A DNA stretch of 64,000 nt from Chloroflexota bacterium (GCA_014874485.1 JADBJK010000011.1:62001-126000), one strand, 5' to 3'. Positions 9,473 to 18,515 are shown, counted from the first letter of the stretch. The notes: generated from the letters alone by a model not told the origin. Translations and numbers: made by a program.

Positions 9473-11260
9473 CTACGGCTCCGCCGGCATCAGCGCCGCC
9501 TGAAGCTCCGCCGCGCTCAGCCGCCCCTCGTTGCGGAACACCATCACCAGCGGGCGGTCGTACACCGTCCACGACTCGTCGCCCCCCGGCAATAGCAACG
9601 CGCGCCCCTCCTGCCAGGTACGGACGACGGCCTCCGGCACGGGCAGCCCCGCCCGCGCAAAGGGGTTCTCCACAATCCGCACGCCCAGAACCTGCATGTC
9701 CGTCCCTTCCCAGTGCACCAGGCGGAAGCCCAGCCGCTCTTGGAACAGGAGCGCGTAGAACCGCGATGTCGTCGGATACAGTTCCCGCAGCAGGCCGACC
9801 GGCCCGTACACGCGCTGCGACGCCACGATGTAGTAGTCCGTGGCGGCCAGCGTCTCGGCCAACTCCGCCCACTTCTCCGGCGTGTCGGCGTCGTACAGGC
9901 TCAATTCGGTCAGGCGGAAGTCGCCTCGGTCGTGGTGGCGGCCCTCCACGGTCAGAGGGAGCGGCAGCGCCATGTCCCAGTACTCGGTGGCGACTGCGGC
10001 CAGGCGGGGCACGTTCGCGTACATCCACCGCGACATGCGCACCCACGAATGCTCCTGCCCGAAGATGCCCAGCAGGCCGACGGCGTAAGCGCCGGTCGCG
10101 GCGATGAGGATGGCGGTAATGGCGGCCAGGGCAACCCACAGCCCGCGCGCGCGCCAGCGGTGGCCGACGTTCGCCAACATCCCCGCCGCCAGGACGCACA
10201 GGAGCGGCATCATGGGCAACAGATAGCGCGGGAACTTGGCGTGCCATCCGCCCACGACGAGGAAGAAGGCCAGCGCCCACGCGGCCAGAACGGCCCAGCC
10301 ATCCGGGCGTCGGATGCGAAGCCCCGCGCGAACGGTCGCCCAAACCAGCCCGCCCCACGCCAGAAGCCCGGCCCCGATGCCCCAGCCCCGCGTCAGGTTC
10401 TGCCACAGCGGGTACAGGTACGGCAGCGTGTAGTAGAACTGGAGCGTGTACGGGAAGCGGGGGTCTCCCCGCGCCATCAGGGCTTGGTTCCCCGCCTCGC
10501 CCCAGAAGGCCCAGGCGTCAATCACCGCGTAGGGGTCGGCGAGGACGAACACCGCCACCGCCACGCCCCCGGCCGCGGCGCACCACCCCGCCGCCCGCAG
10601 AGCGCCCCGCCAACTCCAGCGCCCACCCGCCAGCAGCCGCGCGGCCAACGCCAGCGCCGCGAACAGGACCACCGCAGCCCCGATGAGTTTCGTCGCCATG
10701 GCCAGCCCCGCCACCGCCCCAACCGCCAGCGCCCAGCGCAACCTCCCCGTCGCGGCCAGGCGCAGGGCAAAGTACGCACCCAGCGCAGCCCAGAACGCGA
10801 GAATCGTGTCCACCGTGTAGTAGTGCACCAACTGGACATGGATGGGCGAAACGGCCACCAGCAGCGCCGCCAGCACCCCCCACCACGCCCCGGCCAGCGA
10901 GGCCGCCAGCGCATAGGCCAGCAGCACCGTCCCGCAGTCAAAGGCCACCGACAGCAGCCGCGCCGGGATGTGAAGCGGCACCGCGTTGCCCACCAACAAC
11001 TGCACCGCCTTGAGCAGGTACAGCGGGAACGAACCGTAGGCGTGAAACGCCGGGTTCAGCGGGCTTTGCGGCGTGAGCAGGAGCGGCACCTGCTCGGCCG
11101 TGGGGATGGACAGGCGGTTGCTCACCACCATCAGGATCATCCGCTCGTCGGGGTGAATCCACTGGCCCCCGTCCCAGTTCAGCCCGTAGAGGCGCAGCGC
11201 CAAGGCCACGGCCAGCACGAAGACGAGCGCAACCCAGGAGCCGACGACGCTACGCCGCAC
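9473..11260 (-). CDS. GT-C (GT39-like) membrane glycosyltransferase, paralogue of the fusion N-terminus
   Basis: This 595-residue membrane protein has about 11 hydrophobic segments in its first 400 residues and a soluble C-terminal third. Its HPDER loop (residues 36-40), SPLNP motif and C-terminal YxLLFxxxLGF(K/R)LV block match residues 1-770 of the giant fusion at 1-4199, so the two are paralogues. I chose GTG at 11260 because GGAGG lies 7 nt upstream and the first membrane helix follows at once. This start overlaps the MFS stop by 11 bp, which suggests translational coupling. The acceptor is unknown. Confidence 0.85.
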   Translation of the reverse strand: MRRSVVGSWVALVFVLAVALALRLYGLNWDGGQWIHPDERMILMVVSNRLSIPTAEQVPLLLTPQSPLNPAFHAYGSFPLYLLKAVQLLVGNAVPLHIPARLLSVAFDCGTVLLAYALAASLAGAWWGVLAALLVAVSPIHVQLVHYYTVDTILAFWAALGAYFALRLAATGRLRWALAVGAVAGLAMATKLIGAAVVLFAALALAARLLAGGRWSWRGALRAAGWCAAAGGVAVAVFVLADPYAVIDAWAFWGEAGNQALMARGDPRFPYTLQFYYTLPYLYPLWQNLTRGWGIGAGLLAWGGLVWATVRAGLRIRRPDGWAVLAAWALAFFLVVGGWHAKFPRYLLPMMPLLCVLAAGMLANVGHRWRARGLWVALAAITAILIAATGAYAVGLLGIFGQEHSWVRMSRWMYANVPRLAAVATEYWDMALPLPLTVEGRHHDRGDFRLTELSLYDADTPEKWAELAETLAATDYYIVASQRVYGPVGLLRELYPTTSRFYALLFQERLGFRLVHWEGTDMQVLGVRIVENPFARAGLPVPEAVVRTWQEGRALLLPGGDESWTVYDRPLVMVFRNEGRLSAAELQAALMPAEP

Positions 11261-12419
11261 GCCCGTTCCTCCGGTGCAGGAATACAAACGCCAGAAGCCC
11301 CGCGAGGACCAGCCCCGCCATCGCGATAAACATGTTGCCGTACCCGACCGCGTCGGCCACCGCCCCAAGCCCCAGCGAGCCCAAGCCGATGCCGGCATCA
11401 AACACGCCGAACTCCAGGCTCACCACCGCCCCGCGCCCCTCCGCAGGCACCGAATCCACGCAGAAAGCGTCCAGGGAAATCTTCGCCGCGCCGAAGAGCA
11501 GCCCGATGGCGACCGCGAGGACGAGCAACGGGGCCAGGCTGCTCACCTGCGACACCAACGCCATCGCAACCGCGACGCCGAGCATTCCCGGCACGATGAT
11601 GCGAGGGCGACCGTAGCGGTCCGAGAGGCCGCCCACCGAATAGTTCGCCAGCACCTGCGCCACCCCGTAGCCCAGGAAGAAGTAACTCCCGCCCACAATG
11701 CCGCGCTCCTCGGCGAACAGCGGCAGGAAGGCGCTCAGAGCGCCGAAGGAGAGCGCCAGCGCGACCACCGCAGCCAGCGCCGCCCACAGCCGCCGCATGC
11801 CCAGCACGCTGCGGAAGGAGACGCGCCTCACCCCCGACCGCCCGCTGTAGTTCCCGCGCGGCAGGCCCAGACTCACCAGCACGGCCACCATCGCCAACCC
11901 GCACGAGGCGATGAAAAGCGGCGGGAACCCGTAGTGATCCTGCACGGCAGCGCCCACGCGCGGCATGACCATAAGCGACAGCGGCATGGTAATGGACGCA
12001 AGGCCGATGGCCTCGCCGCGCCTCGCCGGTGCAGCCATATCGGGAATCAGCGCGCCGTAGCCAGTCGTGAACAGGCAAATCCCCGCGCCCTGCATCAGTC
12101 GTCCGAGCGCAAGCCACACGAGAGACTGCCCGGCCAGATAGCACAGCGAACCCGCGCCCGTTGCCGCCGCCCCGGCAATGAGCAACGCCTTGCGCCCGTA
12201 CCGGTCGGCCCATGCCCCGGCCCACGGCCGCAACAGCACGGCAGACACCGCCATCAGGCCGATGATGAATCCCACCTGAGTCGCGCTCGGGAAGCGCAGG
12301 GAAACGTAAATCGGGAACGTCCACATGAGGAGGTGGTTGCTTGCGAAGAACACGAACTGGGCGAGCATAGCCAGGAAGAATGACCGGGAATAACGTTCTG
12401 GCAGGTTGGTTTCGGCCAC
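11250..12419 (-). CDS. Major facilitator superfamily transporter
   Basis: This protein of about 389 residues has 12 predicted membrane helices in two halves. Each half has the cytoplasmic loop motif A (GAWADRYGRK and GLSDRYGRPR). It resembles drug:H+ antiporter-like MFS proteins, but the substrate is unknown. AAGGAG lies 9 nt before the GTG at 12419, so that start is preferred. An ATG at 12446 directly abuts the tlyA stop but lacks a ribosome site and would add 9 residues. It is the middle gene of tlyA-MFS-GT39; a lipid or sugar export role is possible but unproven. Confidence 0.85.
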   Translation of the reverse strand: MAETNLPERYSRSFFLAMLAQFVFFASNHLLMWTFPIYVSLRFPSATQVGFIIGLMAVSAVLLRPWAGAWADRYGRKALLIAGAAATGAGSLCYLAGQSLVWLALGRLMQGAGICLFTTGYGALIPDMAAPARRGEAIGLASITMPLSLMVMPRVGAAVQDHYGFPPLFIASCGLAMVAVLVSLGLPRGNYSGRSGVRRVSFRSVLGMRRLWAALAAVVALALSFGALSAFLPLFAEERGIVGGSYFFLGYGVAQVLANYSVGGLSDRYGRPRIIVPGMLGVAVAMALVSQVSSLAPLLVLAVAIGLLFGAAKISLDAFCVDSVPAEGRGAVVSLEFGVFDAGIGLGSLGLGAVADAVGYGNMFIAMAGLVLAGLLAFVFLHRRNGRAA

Positions 12420-12446
12420 AGCGCCTTGCTCCTTCAATGGGTTCAT

Positions 12447-13241
12447 CTACGATGGCGGGATGTCCTGGAGCGCCATCCCCAGCGCGCCCTCCCACTCGCA
12501 TTCGTCTCCGGCCAGAGCCAGATGCATGAGAAACTCCACATTGCCCGCCGGGCCGGTGATGGGCGAGCGGATCACGCCGCGCACGCGGAATCCCAAGTCG
12601 TGGGCCAGGCTCCGCACCCTTTCCAGCACCTCGCGGTGAACGGCAGGGTCTTTGACAACGCCCCCCTTGCCCACCTTCTCCCTGCCCGCCTCAAACTGCG
12701 GCTTCACCAACGCCACCACCTGCCCCGACTCCGGCTTGAGCACGCGCAGCGCCGCAGGCAGCACCAGCCCCAGCGAGATAAAGGACACGTCTATCGTAAC
12801 CAGGTCAACGGCCTCCGGCAGCGCCTCCAGGTAGCGCACGTTCACACGGTCCATGACGACCACGCGCGGGTCATCGCGCAGGGGCCACGCCAGTTGTCCG
12901 TACCCCACATCCAGGGCGTACACGCGCCGCGCCCCGCGCTGGAGCAGGCAGTCGGTGAACCCGCCGGTGGATGCGCCGAAGTCGGCGGCGGCCAGCCCCT
13001 CCACCGCGATGCCGAAGGCATCCAGCGCCGCCGCCAGTTTCAGCCCGCCGCGGCTCACGAAGGGCAGTCCCTCGCGCACGCGCACGTCGGCATCGCGCGG
13101 CACGGCCATGCCGGGCTTGTCGGCAATGCGCCCGTCCACCTCCACATGCCCGGCCAGGGTCAGCCGCCGCGCCTTCTCCCGCGTCTCGGCCAGGCCCCGC
13201 TCTACCAGAAGCACGTCCAGGCGAACCTTGTCCTTGCTCAC
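12447..13241 (-). CDS. tlyA: TlyA-family rRNA cytidine-2'-O-methyltransferase
   Basis: This 264-residue protein has an N-terminal S4 RNA-binding domain (about 1-65) and an RrmJ-like methyltransferase domain. The K-D-K-E 2'-O-methylation tetrad is visible: K68 (SRGGLKL), D151 (TIDVSF), K180 (LVKPQF) and E236 (NVEFLMH). The SAM site is [14 protein letters not shown]. Characterised TlyA proteins methylate cytidines of 16S and/or 23S rRNA at the subunit interface and affect capreomycin sensitivity. The GTG start at 13241 has no ribosome site and coincides with the predicted transcription start, so the mRNA is probably leaderless. Confidence 0.92.
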   Translation of the reverse strand: MSKDKVRLDVLLVERGLAETREKARRLTLAGHVEVDGRIADKPGMAVPRDADVRVREGLPFVSRGGLKLAAALDAFGIAVEGLAAADFGASTGGFTDCLLQRGARRVYALDVGYGQLAWPLRDDPRVVVMDRVNVRYLEALPEAVDLVTIDVSFISLGLVLPAALRVLKPESGQVVALVKPQFEAGREKVGKGGVVKDPAVHREVLERVRSLAHDLGFRVRGVIRSPITGPAGNVEFLMHLALAGDECEWEGALGMALQDIPPS

Positions 13242-13247
13242 GGGTGC

Positions 13248-13276
13248 AGGATACCCGCACCCGCGCGAAACGTCAA
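13248..13276 (-). promoter_or_regulatory. Sigma70-type promoter giving a leaderless tlyA transcript
   Basis: On the minus strand TTGACG (13271-13276) and TATCCT (13248-13253) are 17 bp apart. The expected start, about 7 nt past the -10, falls on the tlyA GTG itself. The repeat array begins only 15 bp upstream of the -35. Confidence 0.65.
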
Positions 13277-13290
13277 GAACGCGCCCCGCT

Positions 13291-13696
13291 TGTCATTGCG
13301 AGGGTGCGCAGCACCCGAAGCAATCGCCAGGGCGGGGATTGCCTCGCTCCGCTCGCAATGACACGTGGGGGGCTTGTCATTGCGAGGGCACGAAGCACCC
13401 CAAGCAATCTCCACGGCCGGGGATTGCTTCGCTTCGCTCGCAATGACACGTGGGGGCTTGTCATTGCGAGGGCACGAAGCACCCCAAGCAATCTCCAGGG
13501 CCGGGGATTGCTTCGCTTCGCTCGCAATGACACGTGGGGGGCTTGTCATTGCGAGGGCACGAAGTGCCCGAAGCAATCTCCAGGGCGGGGATTGCTTCGC
13601 TCCGCTCGCAATGACACGTGGGGGCTTGTCATTGCGAGGGCACGAAGTGCCCGAAGCAATCTCCAGGGCAGGGATTGCTTCGCTCCGCTCGCAATG
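13291..13696. repeat. Tandem array of five MITE/REP-like palindromic units
   Basis: Units begin at 13291, 13375, 13459, 13544 and 13627, with a period of 83-85 bp; the last is truncated. Each unit has terminal inverted repeats TGTCATTGCGAG and CTCGCAATGACA (12 bp, perfect) around an inner hairpin (for example GGGCACGAAGTGCCC) and an inverted GAAGCAATC / GATTGCTTC pair. A GC-rich spacer of about 11 bp (CGTGGGGGGCT-like) separates units. No coding gene is present: frames through it give only repetitive low-information peptides. The array fills the space between the divergent tlyA and UbiA promoters. Confidence 0.9.
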
Positions 13697-13715
13697 CAGC
13701 CAGCGCCCGGCTAAA

Positions 13716-13744
13716 TTGACGCCGCGCGCGATTTCCGATATCAT
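13716..13744 (+). promoter_or_regulatory. Sigma70-type promoter for the UbiA-family gene
   Basis: TTGACG (13716-13721) and TATCAT (13739-13744) are separated by 17 bp. The start would lie near 13751, giving a leader of about 29 nt with GAGGAG 7 nt before the GTG start at 13780. Confidence 0.7.
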
Positions 13745-13779
13745 GTGCCCGTTACCCTACACAACCGAGGAGAAACATC

Positions 13780-14652
13780 GTGCTGCGCCTGCTCATCAAG
13801 AGTATGCGGCCCAAACAGTGGACGAAAAACGTCTTCGTGTGGGCCGCACTGGTTTTTGACCGCAAACTGTTCCAGACCCAGTATCTGCTGCCGACCCTGG
13901 CAGGCTTCGCCATCTTCTGCCTGCTGTCCAGCGCCGTGTACCTCATCAACGACCTGGTGGACATTGAGCGCGACCGCCTGCATCCGGTGAAGCGTAACCG
14001 CCCGCTGGCCTCGGGGCAACTGCGCAAGAGCACCGCCGTCATCGCCGCCGCCCTCATCATCGTCGTCTGCGTCCCGGCCGCCTTCGCGCTGAACGTCCAG
14101 TTCGGGGTCATCAGCACGGCCTACCTGCTGCTCATGATCGCCTACTCGTTCTACCTCAAGAACCGCGTCATCGTGGACGTGATGACCATCGCCGCGGGGT
14201 TCGTCCTGCGCGTGGCAGGGGGCGTGGTGCTGGTGAACGTGGAGCGGTTCTCGCCGTGGCTGTACATCTGCATGACGCTCCTGGCGCTGTTCCTGGGGTT
14301 CAGCAAGCGGCGGCACGAACTGGCCCTGCTGGCCGAGGACGCGAACAACCACCGTGCCATCCTGGACGAGTACAGCCTGCGGTTCCTGGACGAGATGATC
14401 AACGTGGTGGCGTCTAGCACGGTCATCGCCTACTCGCTCTACACCTTCTTCGCGCCCAACGTGCCCGCCAACCACACCATGATGCTGACCATCCCATTCG
14501 TCCTGTACGGCATCTTCCGCTATCTGTATCTCATCCACGTCCGAGAGGAAGGCGGCAGCCCCGAGGAACTGCTGCTGAAGGACAAGCCGTTCTTCCTGAA
14601 CGTGGTGCTGTTCGGGATCGCCGTCATTGTCATCATGTACTTCACCCAGTAG
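13780..14652 (+). CDS. UbiA-family prenyltransferase, decaprenyl-phosphate phosphoribosyltransferase-like
   Basis: This 290-residue polytopic protein has about 8-9 membrane helices and the Mg-binding motif NDLVDIERD (N57, D58, D61, D65), followed by HPVKRNRPLASG. The N-terminal MRPKQWTKN and the NDxxDxExD form resemble decaprenyl-phosphate phosphoribosyltransferase (DPPR synthase, the first step to decaprenylphosphoryl-arabinose) more than quinone or heme UbiA enzymes. By inference it makes a polyprenyl-phospho-pentose donor that the nearby GT-C enzymes could use. It starts at GTG with a GAGGAG site and is monocistronic between its own promoter and a terminator. Confidence 0.85.
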   Translation: MLRLLIKSMRPKQWTKNVFVWAALVFDRKLFQTQYLLPTLAGFAIFCLLSSAVYLINDLVDIERDRLHPVKRNRPLASGQLRKSTAVIAAALIIVVCVPAAFALNVQFGVISTAYLLLMIAYSFYLKNRVIVDVMTIAAGFVLRVAGGVVLVNVERFSPWLYICMTLLALFLGFSKRRHELALLAEDANNHRAILDEYSLRFLDEMINVVASSTVIAYSLYTFFAPNVPANHTMMLTIPFVLYGIFRYLYLIHVREEGGSPEELLLKDKPFFLNVVLFGIAVIVIMYFTQ

Positions 14653-14675
14653 CGCCGCACTGCGCGGGGCAACAC

Positions 14676-14713
14676 AAAGAGGGTGCACAGGAGCGTCCTG
14701 CGCACCCTCTTTT
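14676..14713. terminator. Bidirectional intrinsic terminator
   Basis: An 11-bp stem (AAAGAGGGTGC with GCACCCTCTTT) continues after one mismatch as a 5-bp stem around a GCG loop. It has a T-run on the plus strand and, because the other arm starts with AAA, a T-run on the minus strand too. It sits between the convergent UbiA gene and rpsI, so it can end both the plus-strand UbiA transcript and the minus-strand ribosomal super-operon. Confidence 0.85.
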
Positions 14714-14757
14714 GCTGTCGTACGTCAGCCTGCCTCGCCAGCGAGGCGGCGATTGCA

Positions 14758-15150
14758 CTAGCGCTTGGTGTACTGCGGGGCCTTGCGTGCGCGCTTGAGG
14801 CCGGGCTTCTTCCGCTCTTTGGCGCGCGGGTCGCGGGTCAGCAGGCCCGCCTTGCGCAGCGGAAGGCGCATCTCCGGGTCAATCTTCAGCAGGGCGCGGG
14901 CAATGCCATGGCGCACGGCGTCCAACTGGCCGGAGACGCCGCCGCCCTTCACCAGCACCGTAATGTCGTACTTGCCCTCGGTCTCCGTAACCCGCAGAGG
15001 CTCCAGCAACTGGGTCATGTCGCCTTCGCGGGGGAAGTACTCCTCTGCCGGGCGGTTGTTGACCAGAATCTTGCCCGAACCGGCGAAGAGGCGCACCCTC
15101 GCGCTGGCCTCTTTGCGCCGACCGACTGCCTCATGATACTGAACTGACAT
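14758..15150 (-). CDS. rpsI: 30S ribosomal protein S9
   Basis: S9 is 130 residues long and carries the usual [12 protein letters not shown] entry, the GGGVSGQ loop with an RHGIARAL helix, and the basic tail ending YTKR that reaches the P-site tRNA. AGGAGG lies 4 nt before the ATG. It is the last gene of the minus-strand super-cluster, 13 bp after rplM, and is followed by the bidirectional terminator. Confidence 0.97.
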   Translation of the reverse strand: MSVQYHEAVGRRKEASARVRLFAGSGKILVNNRPAEEYFPREGDMTQLLEPLRVTETEGKYDITVLVKGGGVSGQLDAVRHGIARALLKIDPEMRLPLRKAGLLTRDPRAKERKKPGLKRARKAPQYTKR

Positions 15151-15163
15151 GCGTCCTCCTAAC

Positions 15164-15592
15164 CTACAAATCTAGCGGTTTCGGCTGCTGCGCCGCGTGC
15201 GGATGATCGGGCGAAGCGTACACTTTGAGCTTCTTGAGCATGACCCGTCCTAACTTGTTCTTGGGCAGCATGTTCCGCACAGCCGCCCAGATGACGCGCT
15301 CGGGATGGGTCTCCATCTGCTTGCGAAGCGTTACGCTTTTCAGCCCGCTGGGATAACCCGAATAGCGATAGTACTTCTTCTGGTCCAGTTTGCGGCCCGT
15401 AACGCGAATCTTATCCGCGTTCACGACGACCACAAAATCGCCGGTATCCAGATGCGGGGTGTAGTACGGCTTGTGCTTGCCCATGAGAATCCGGGCAATC
15501 TTGGAAGCCAGACGCCCCAGCGTCTTCCCTTCCGCGTCCACCACGTACCACTCTCGCTTGATTTCGCCTTCTTTGACAACGTAAGTCTTCAC
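15164..15592 (-). CDS. rplM: 50S ribosomal protein L13
   Basis: L13 is 142 residues and shows the typical [15 protein letters not shown] start, the [14 protein letters not shown] core and the [13 protein letters not shown] segment. The GTG start at 15592 is supported by AAGGAG 8 nt upstream. The rplM-rpsI pair is the near-universal arrangement. Confidence 0.97.
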   Translation of the reverse strand: MKTYVVKEGEIKREWYVVDAEGKTLGRLASKIARILMGKHKPYYTPHLDTGDFVVVVNADKIRVTGRKLDQKKYYRYSGYPSGLKSVTLRKQMETHPERVIWAAVRNMLPKNKLGRVMLKKLKVYASPDHPHAAQQPKPLDL

Positions 15593-15640
15593 CTGGATAA
15601 CTCCTTATACCTCAGAGATGCTACATGCCCCACACATGAT

Positions 15641-16429
15641 TCAGTAGAGCACTTCCATCAGACACAGCCCGGACGCCGGGGCCGGCGGAGCCACTCGGCT
15701 GCGATCCGGCTTCTCCAGCAATTCCGCCAGCGCCTCCAGCGCCATGCGCCCGGTGCCCACCCAGACCATGGTGCTCACCAGGGTGCGCACCATGCCCCGC
15801 AAGAACGCGTTGGCCTCCACGTCCCACACCAGGAACTCGTCGCGGCGGCTCCAGCGGGCCTCCCGCACGCACCGCACCGTGGACTCGCCCCACGGCGGTT
15901 CGCCAAAGGCCCCAAAGTCCTTCTCGCCCACCACCAGCGCGCTGGCCTGCGCGAGTCTCTCCACGTCTGGCTCCTCGGCCAGCCGCCAAGCGTACCGTTC
16001 CCTCAGCGGCGACCGCACCGGCGACACAAACAGCGAGTATCGGTATCGCCGCCCCACCGCGCTGAAGCGGGCGTGGAACCCGTCGGGGGCTGCCGCGACC
16101 TCGCGCACCGCGATGTCGTGGGGAAGATGGGCGTTCATGGCCCGGCCCAGTTCCGCCGGCGGGTGTTTCCACACCGCCCGGAAACTGATGACCTGCCCCA
16201 GCGCGTGAACCCCCGCGTCTGTGCGTCCGCCGCCGACGATGTGAATTGGCTCGCCCAGCACCTTTGCCAGCGCCGCCTCCAATTCGCCTTGGATGGTCGG
16301 GGCATTCGGCTGTATTTGAAATCCAAAGTACTGTGTGCCGTCGTATTCTACAACGGCCTTGAAAACCTGACCTGCCGTCTCTGCGGCGAGACTAGGCGAT
16401 TGCGCCTTCTCTGCTGCTGCGCGATTCAC
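15641..16429 (-). CDS. truA: tRNA pseudouridine(38-40) synthase
   Basis: TruA isomerises uridines 38-40 in the tRNA anticodon arm. The 262-residue protein has the catalytic Asp in GRTDAGVHA (D71) and the conserved RRYRYSLF and NAFLRGMVRTLV blocks. The first 20 residues before QVFKAVVEYDGT are a short non-conserved extension with a GTG start and a weak ribosome site, so the true start could be slightly downstream. It sits between rplQ and rplM, a common place for truA. Confidence 0.95.
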   Translation of the reverse strand: MNRAAAEKAQSPSLAAETAGQVFKAVVEYDGTQYFGFQIQPNAPTIQGELEAALAKVLGEPIHIVGGGRTDAGVHALGQVISFRAVWKHPPAELGRAMNAHLPHDIAVREVAAAPDGFHARFSAVGRRYRYSLFVSPVRSPLRERYAWRLAEEPDVERLAQASALVVGEKDFGAFGEPPWGESTVRCVREARWSRRDEFLVWDVEANAFLRGMVRTLVSTMVWVGTGRMALEALAELLEKPDRSRVAPPAPASGLCLMEVLY

Positions 16430-16442
16430 CCGTCCGTCAGCC

Positions 16443-16799
16443 CTACTCTTCCACCAACTCCAGGAGCACCATCGGCGCGCCGTCGCCTTGGCGCTGGCCC
16501 AACTTCAGGATGCGGGTGTATCCGCCCGGGCGATCCTGATACTTGGGCCCGATGGTGTCAAACAACTTCTGCACGACCTTGGGGTCGTTCAACTGCGCCG
16601 CCGCCAGCCTGCGGGCGTGCAGGTCGCCGCGCTTGGCCAGCGTGATCATGCGCTCGGCCTGGCCGCGAATGGCCTTGGCCTTCGCCTCGGTCGTCTGTAT
16701 CTTGCCGTGATCCAGAAACTGCGTTACCAGAGTCCGGAACAGCGCCTTGCGCTGCCCGGTGGAACGTCCCAGTTTTCGGCCCGCTACCTTGTGTCGCAT
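16443..16799 (-). CDS. rplQ: 50S ribosomal protein L17
   Basis: L17 is 118 residues from the ATG at 16799 ([20 protein letters not shown], the canonical N-terminus). An in-frame TTG at 16805 is less likely, because GAGGG lies about 7 nt before the ATG. The gene follows rpoA, as in the alpha operon of most bacteria. Confidence 0.97.
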   Translation of the reverse strand: MRHKVAGRKLGRSTGQRKALFRTLVTQFLDHGKIQTTEAKAKAIRGQAERMITLAKRGDLHARRLAAAQLNDPKVVQKLFDTIGPKYQDRPGGYTRILKLGQRQGDGAPMVLLELVEE

Positions 16800-16859
16800 A
16801 TCCAATCCCTCGTTGAATCAAGTCTCCGATGCAGGGCTATCGCAGGAGTTGCCTCTGCG

Positions 16860-17801
16860 CTACTCCTGCAGGTATCCCTTGGCCCGCAACTTCGCCAGCA
16901 ACTCGTCCAGCGACTTGCGGCCGAAATTGCGGATGCTGAGAATCTCCTCCTCGCCCTTCTCCAGGCGCGCGAGGATTTCGCCGACTTTCGTGATGCCCGC
17001 CCGCTTCAGGCAGTTGTACGCGCGGACGGTGAGTTCCAGGTCCTCAATGGGCGCGGAACGCACCCAGTCGGGGACGACGATCTCAGCGGGCGCTTCCGCC
17101 TCCACCGTCGTTACGTCGCTCACGCCGGCGATGAGCGCAAAATGCTTCACCAGAATCTGCGCGCTCTGGCGCAGCGCCTCGCCCGGCCGGATAGTCCCGT
17201 CGGTCCAGACCTCCATGATGAGGCGGTTGAAGTCGGTCATCTGGCCGACGCGCTCGCGCTCCACGCGGAAGTTGGCCTTGCGCACGGGGCTGAACACGGC
17301 ATCCACCGGAATCTCGCCGATGGGCAGTTCGCCGCGCTCTTCCGCCGGCGAGTACCCATAGCCGGTCTGCACCACCATCTCAATGTCCAGGTCGGCTTCG
17401 GGCGAGTCCGCGGTGAGCAGATGCTGGTCAGGATTGACGATTTCCACATTCGGTGGGCAAACCAGGTCGGCCCCGGTGATCACGCCCTCGCCCTTGACTT
17501 CCACGTGCAGGCGTGCGGTCTCGCCCTGCGGCATGATGAACCGCAACTGCTTGGCGTTGAGCATCAGGGTGATCATGTCCTCCTTGCAGTGGGGGATGTC
17601 CGAGAACTCGTGGAACACCCCGCTCACGCGGATGGACGTTACCGCCGCGCCCGGCAGCGATGACAAGAGCACTCGCCGCAGCGCGTTCCCCAACGTTACG
17701 CCGTAGCCGCCCGGCAAGGGACCGATGCTGAACCGACCGTACTTCTGGGAGCCTGCCTCGGTTTCTATTTTCGTTAGCACTTGATCAAACAACGAAACCA
17801 C
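16860..17801 (-). CDS. rpoA: RNA polymerase alpha subunit
   Basis: The 313-residue protein has the assembly domain (GRFSIGPLPGGYGVTLGNALRRVLLSS region) and a C-terminal helix-hairpin domain (about 245-313, with LTVRAYNCLKRAGI) that contacts UP elements and activators. The GTG at 17801 is used here. The in-frame TTG at 17792 has a better-spaced AAGGAAGG and is a real alternative, shifting the start by three codons. It lies in the alpha operon order rpsM-rpsK-rpsD-rpoA-rplQ. Confidence 0.97.
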   Translation of the reverse strand: MVSLFDQVLTKIETEAGSQKYGRFSIGPLPGGYGVTLGNALRRVLLSSLPGAAVTSIRVSGVFHEFSDIPHCKEDMITLMLNAKQLRFIMPQGETARLHVEVKGEGVITGADLVCPPNVEIVNPDQHLLTADSPEADLDIEMVVQTGYGYSPAEERGELPIGEIPVDAVFSPVRKANFRVERERVGQMTDFNRLIMEVWTDGTIRPGEALRQSAQILVKHFALIAGVSDVTTVEAEAPAEIVVPDWVRSAPIEDLELTVRAYNCLKRAGITKVGEILARLEKGEEEILSIRNFGRKSLDELLAKLRAKGYLQE

Positions 17802-17834
17802 CTTCCTTGTTCGCTACAAAATGGCAGAGCAACA

Positions 17835-18470
17835 CTAGCGGCTGTAGTACTCCACGATGAGTTGCTCCTGCAGCGGAACATCAATCTGCTCACGGGTCGG
17901 CATGCTCAAGACCTGTCCGGATAGCCTATTGTCATCGCGGCTGAGCCAATCCACCACCTTGCGCTCGGCCAGGAGTTCCTTCACCATAGAGAAGTAACCG
18001 TTGTTGTAACTGCTCTGGCGCACGGCCACCACATCGCCCGGCCGCAGAATCATGGACGGGATGTTGGTCTTGCGGCCGTTGACCTCAAAGTGCCCGTGGC
18101 GGACCAACTGTCGGGCCTGCGCCCGCGACTCGGCAAACCCCAGGCGGTACACCACGTTATCCAGACGCCGCTCCAGGATGCTGAGGAGCGTGGCGCCGGT
18201 CATGCCCGGCCGCTTCAGGGCCTCCTCATAGTAACGGCGGAACTGCTTTTCCAGCACGCCGTAGATGCGGCGCGCCTTCTGCTTCTCCCGCAACTGGAGC
18301 CCGTAGTCCGACACCTTGCGGCGGAACTGCCCCTTGCGCCCGTGCATCCCAGGAGCGTAGTTGCGGCGCTCCAGCGCGCACTTCTCGCCAAAGCAGCGCT
18401 CGCCCTTCAAATACAGTTTCTCTTCCTCACGCCTGCACAGTTTGCAGACCGGACCTATGTATCTAGCCAT
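17835..18470 (-). CDS. rpsD: 30S ribosomal protein S4, zinc-binding form
   Basis: S4 is 211 residues with an S4 RNA-binding domain near 100-160. It keeps four cysteines (C9, C12, C26, C31) that bind zinc in the C+ type. S4 nucleates 16S assembly and often represses its own operon. AGGAGG lies about 5 nt before the ATG. Confidence 0.97.
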   Translation of the reverse strand: MARYIGPVCKLCRREEEKLYLKGERCFGEKCALERRNYAPGMHGRKGQFRRKVSDYGLQLREKQKARRIYGVLEKQFRRYYEEALKRPGMTGATLLSILERRLDNVVYRLGFAESRAQARQLVRHGHFEVNGRKTNIPSMILRPGDVVAVRQSSYNNGYFSMVKELLAERKVVDWLSRDDNRLSGQVLSMPTREQIDVPLQEQLIVEYYSR

Positions 18471-18515
18471 CTTTCCTCCTGCAAGGATCCTGCTACTCTT
18501 GCAAAACCCGAAACT

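Noticed and set aside
13291-13696. CRISPR array
   Set aside because: The units are whole palindromic elements with constant inner sequence and a constant short spacer; there are no unique spacers and no cas genes.
13238-13744. Several frames through the repeat array that give CERSEAI / IASEAKQS-type peptides
   Set aside because: These are translations of the DNA palindrome units, repeat with the unit period and are a known kind of spurious protein annotation.
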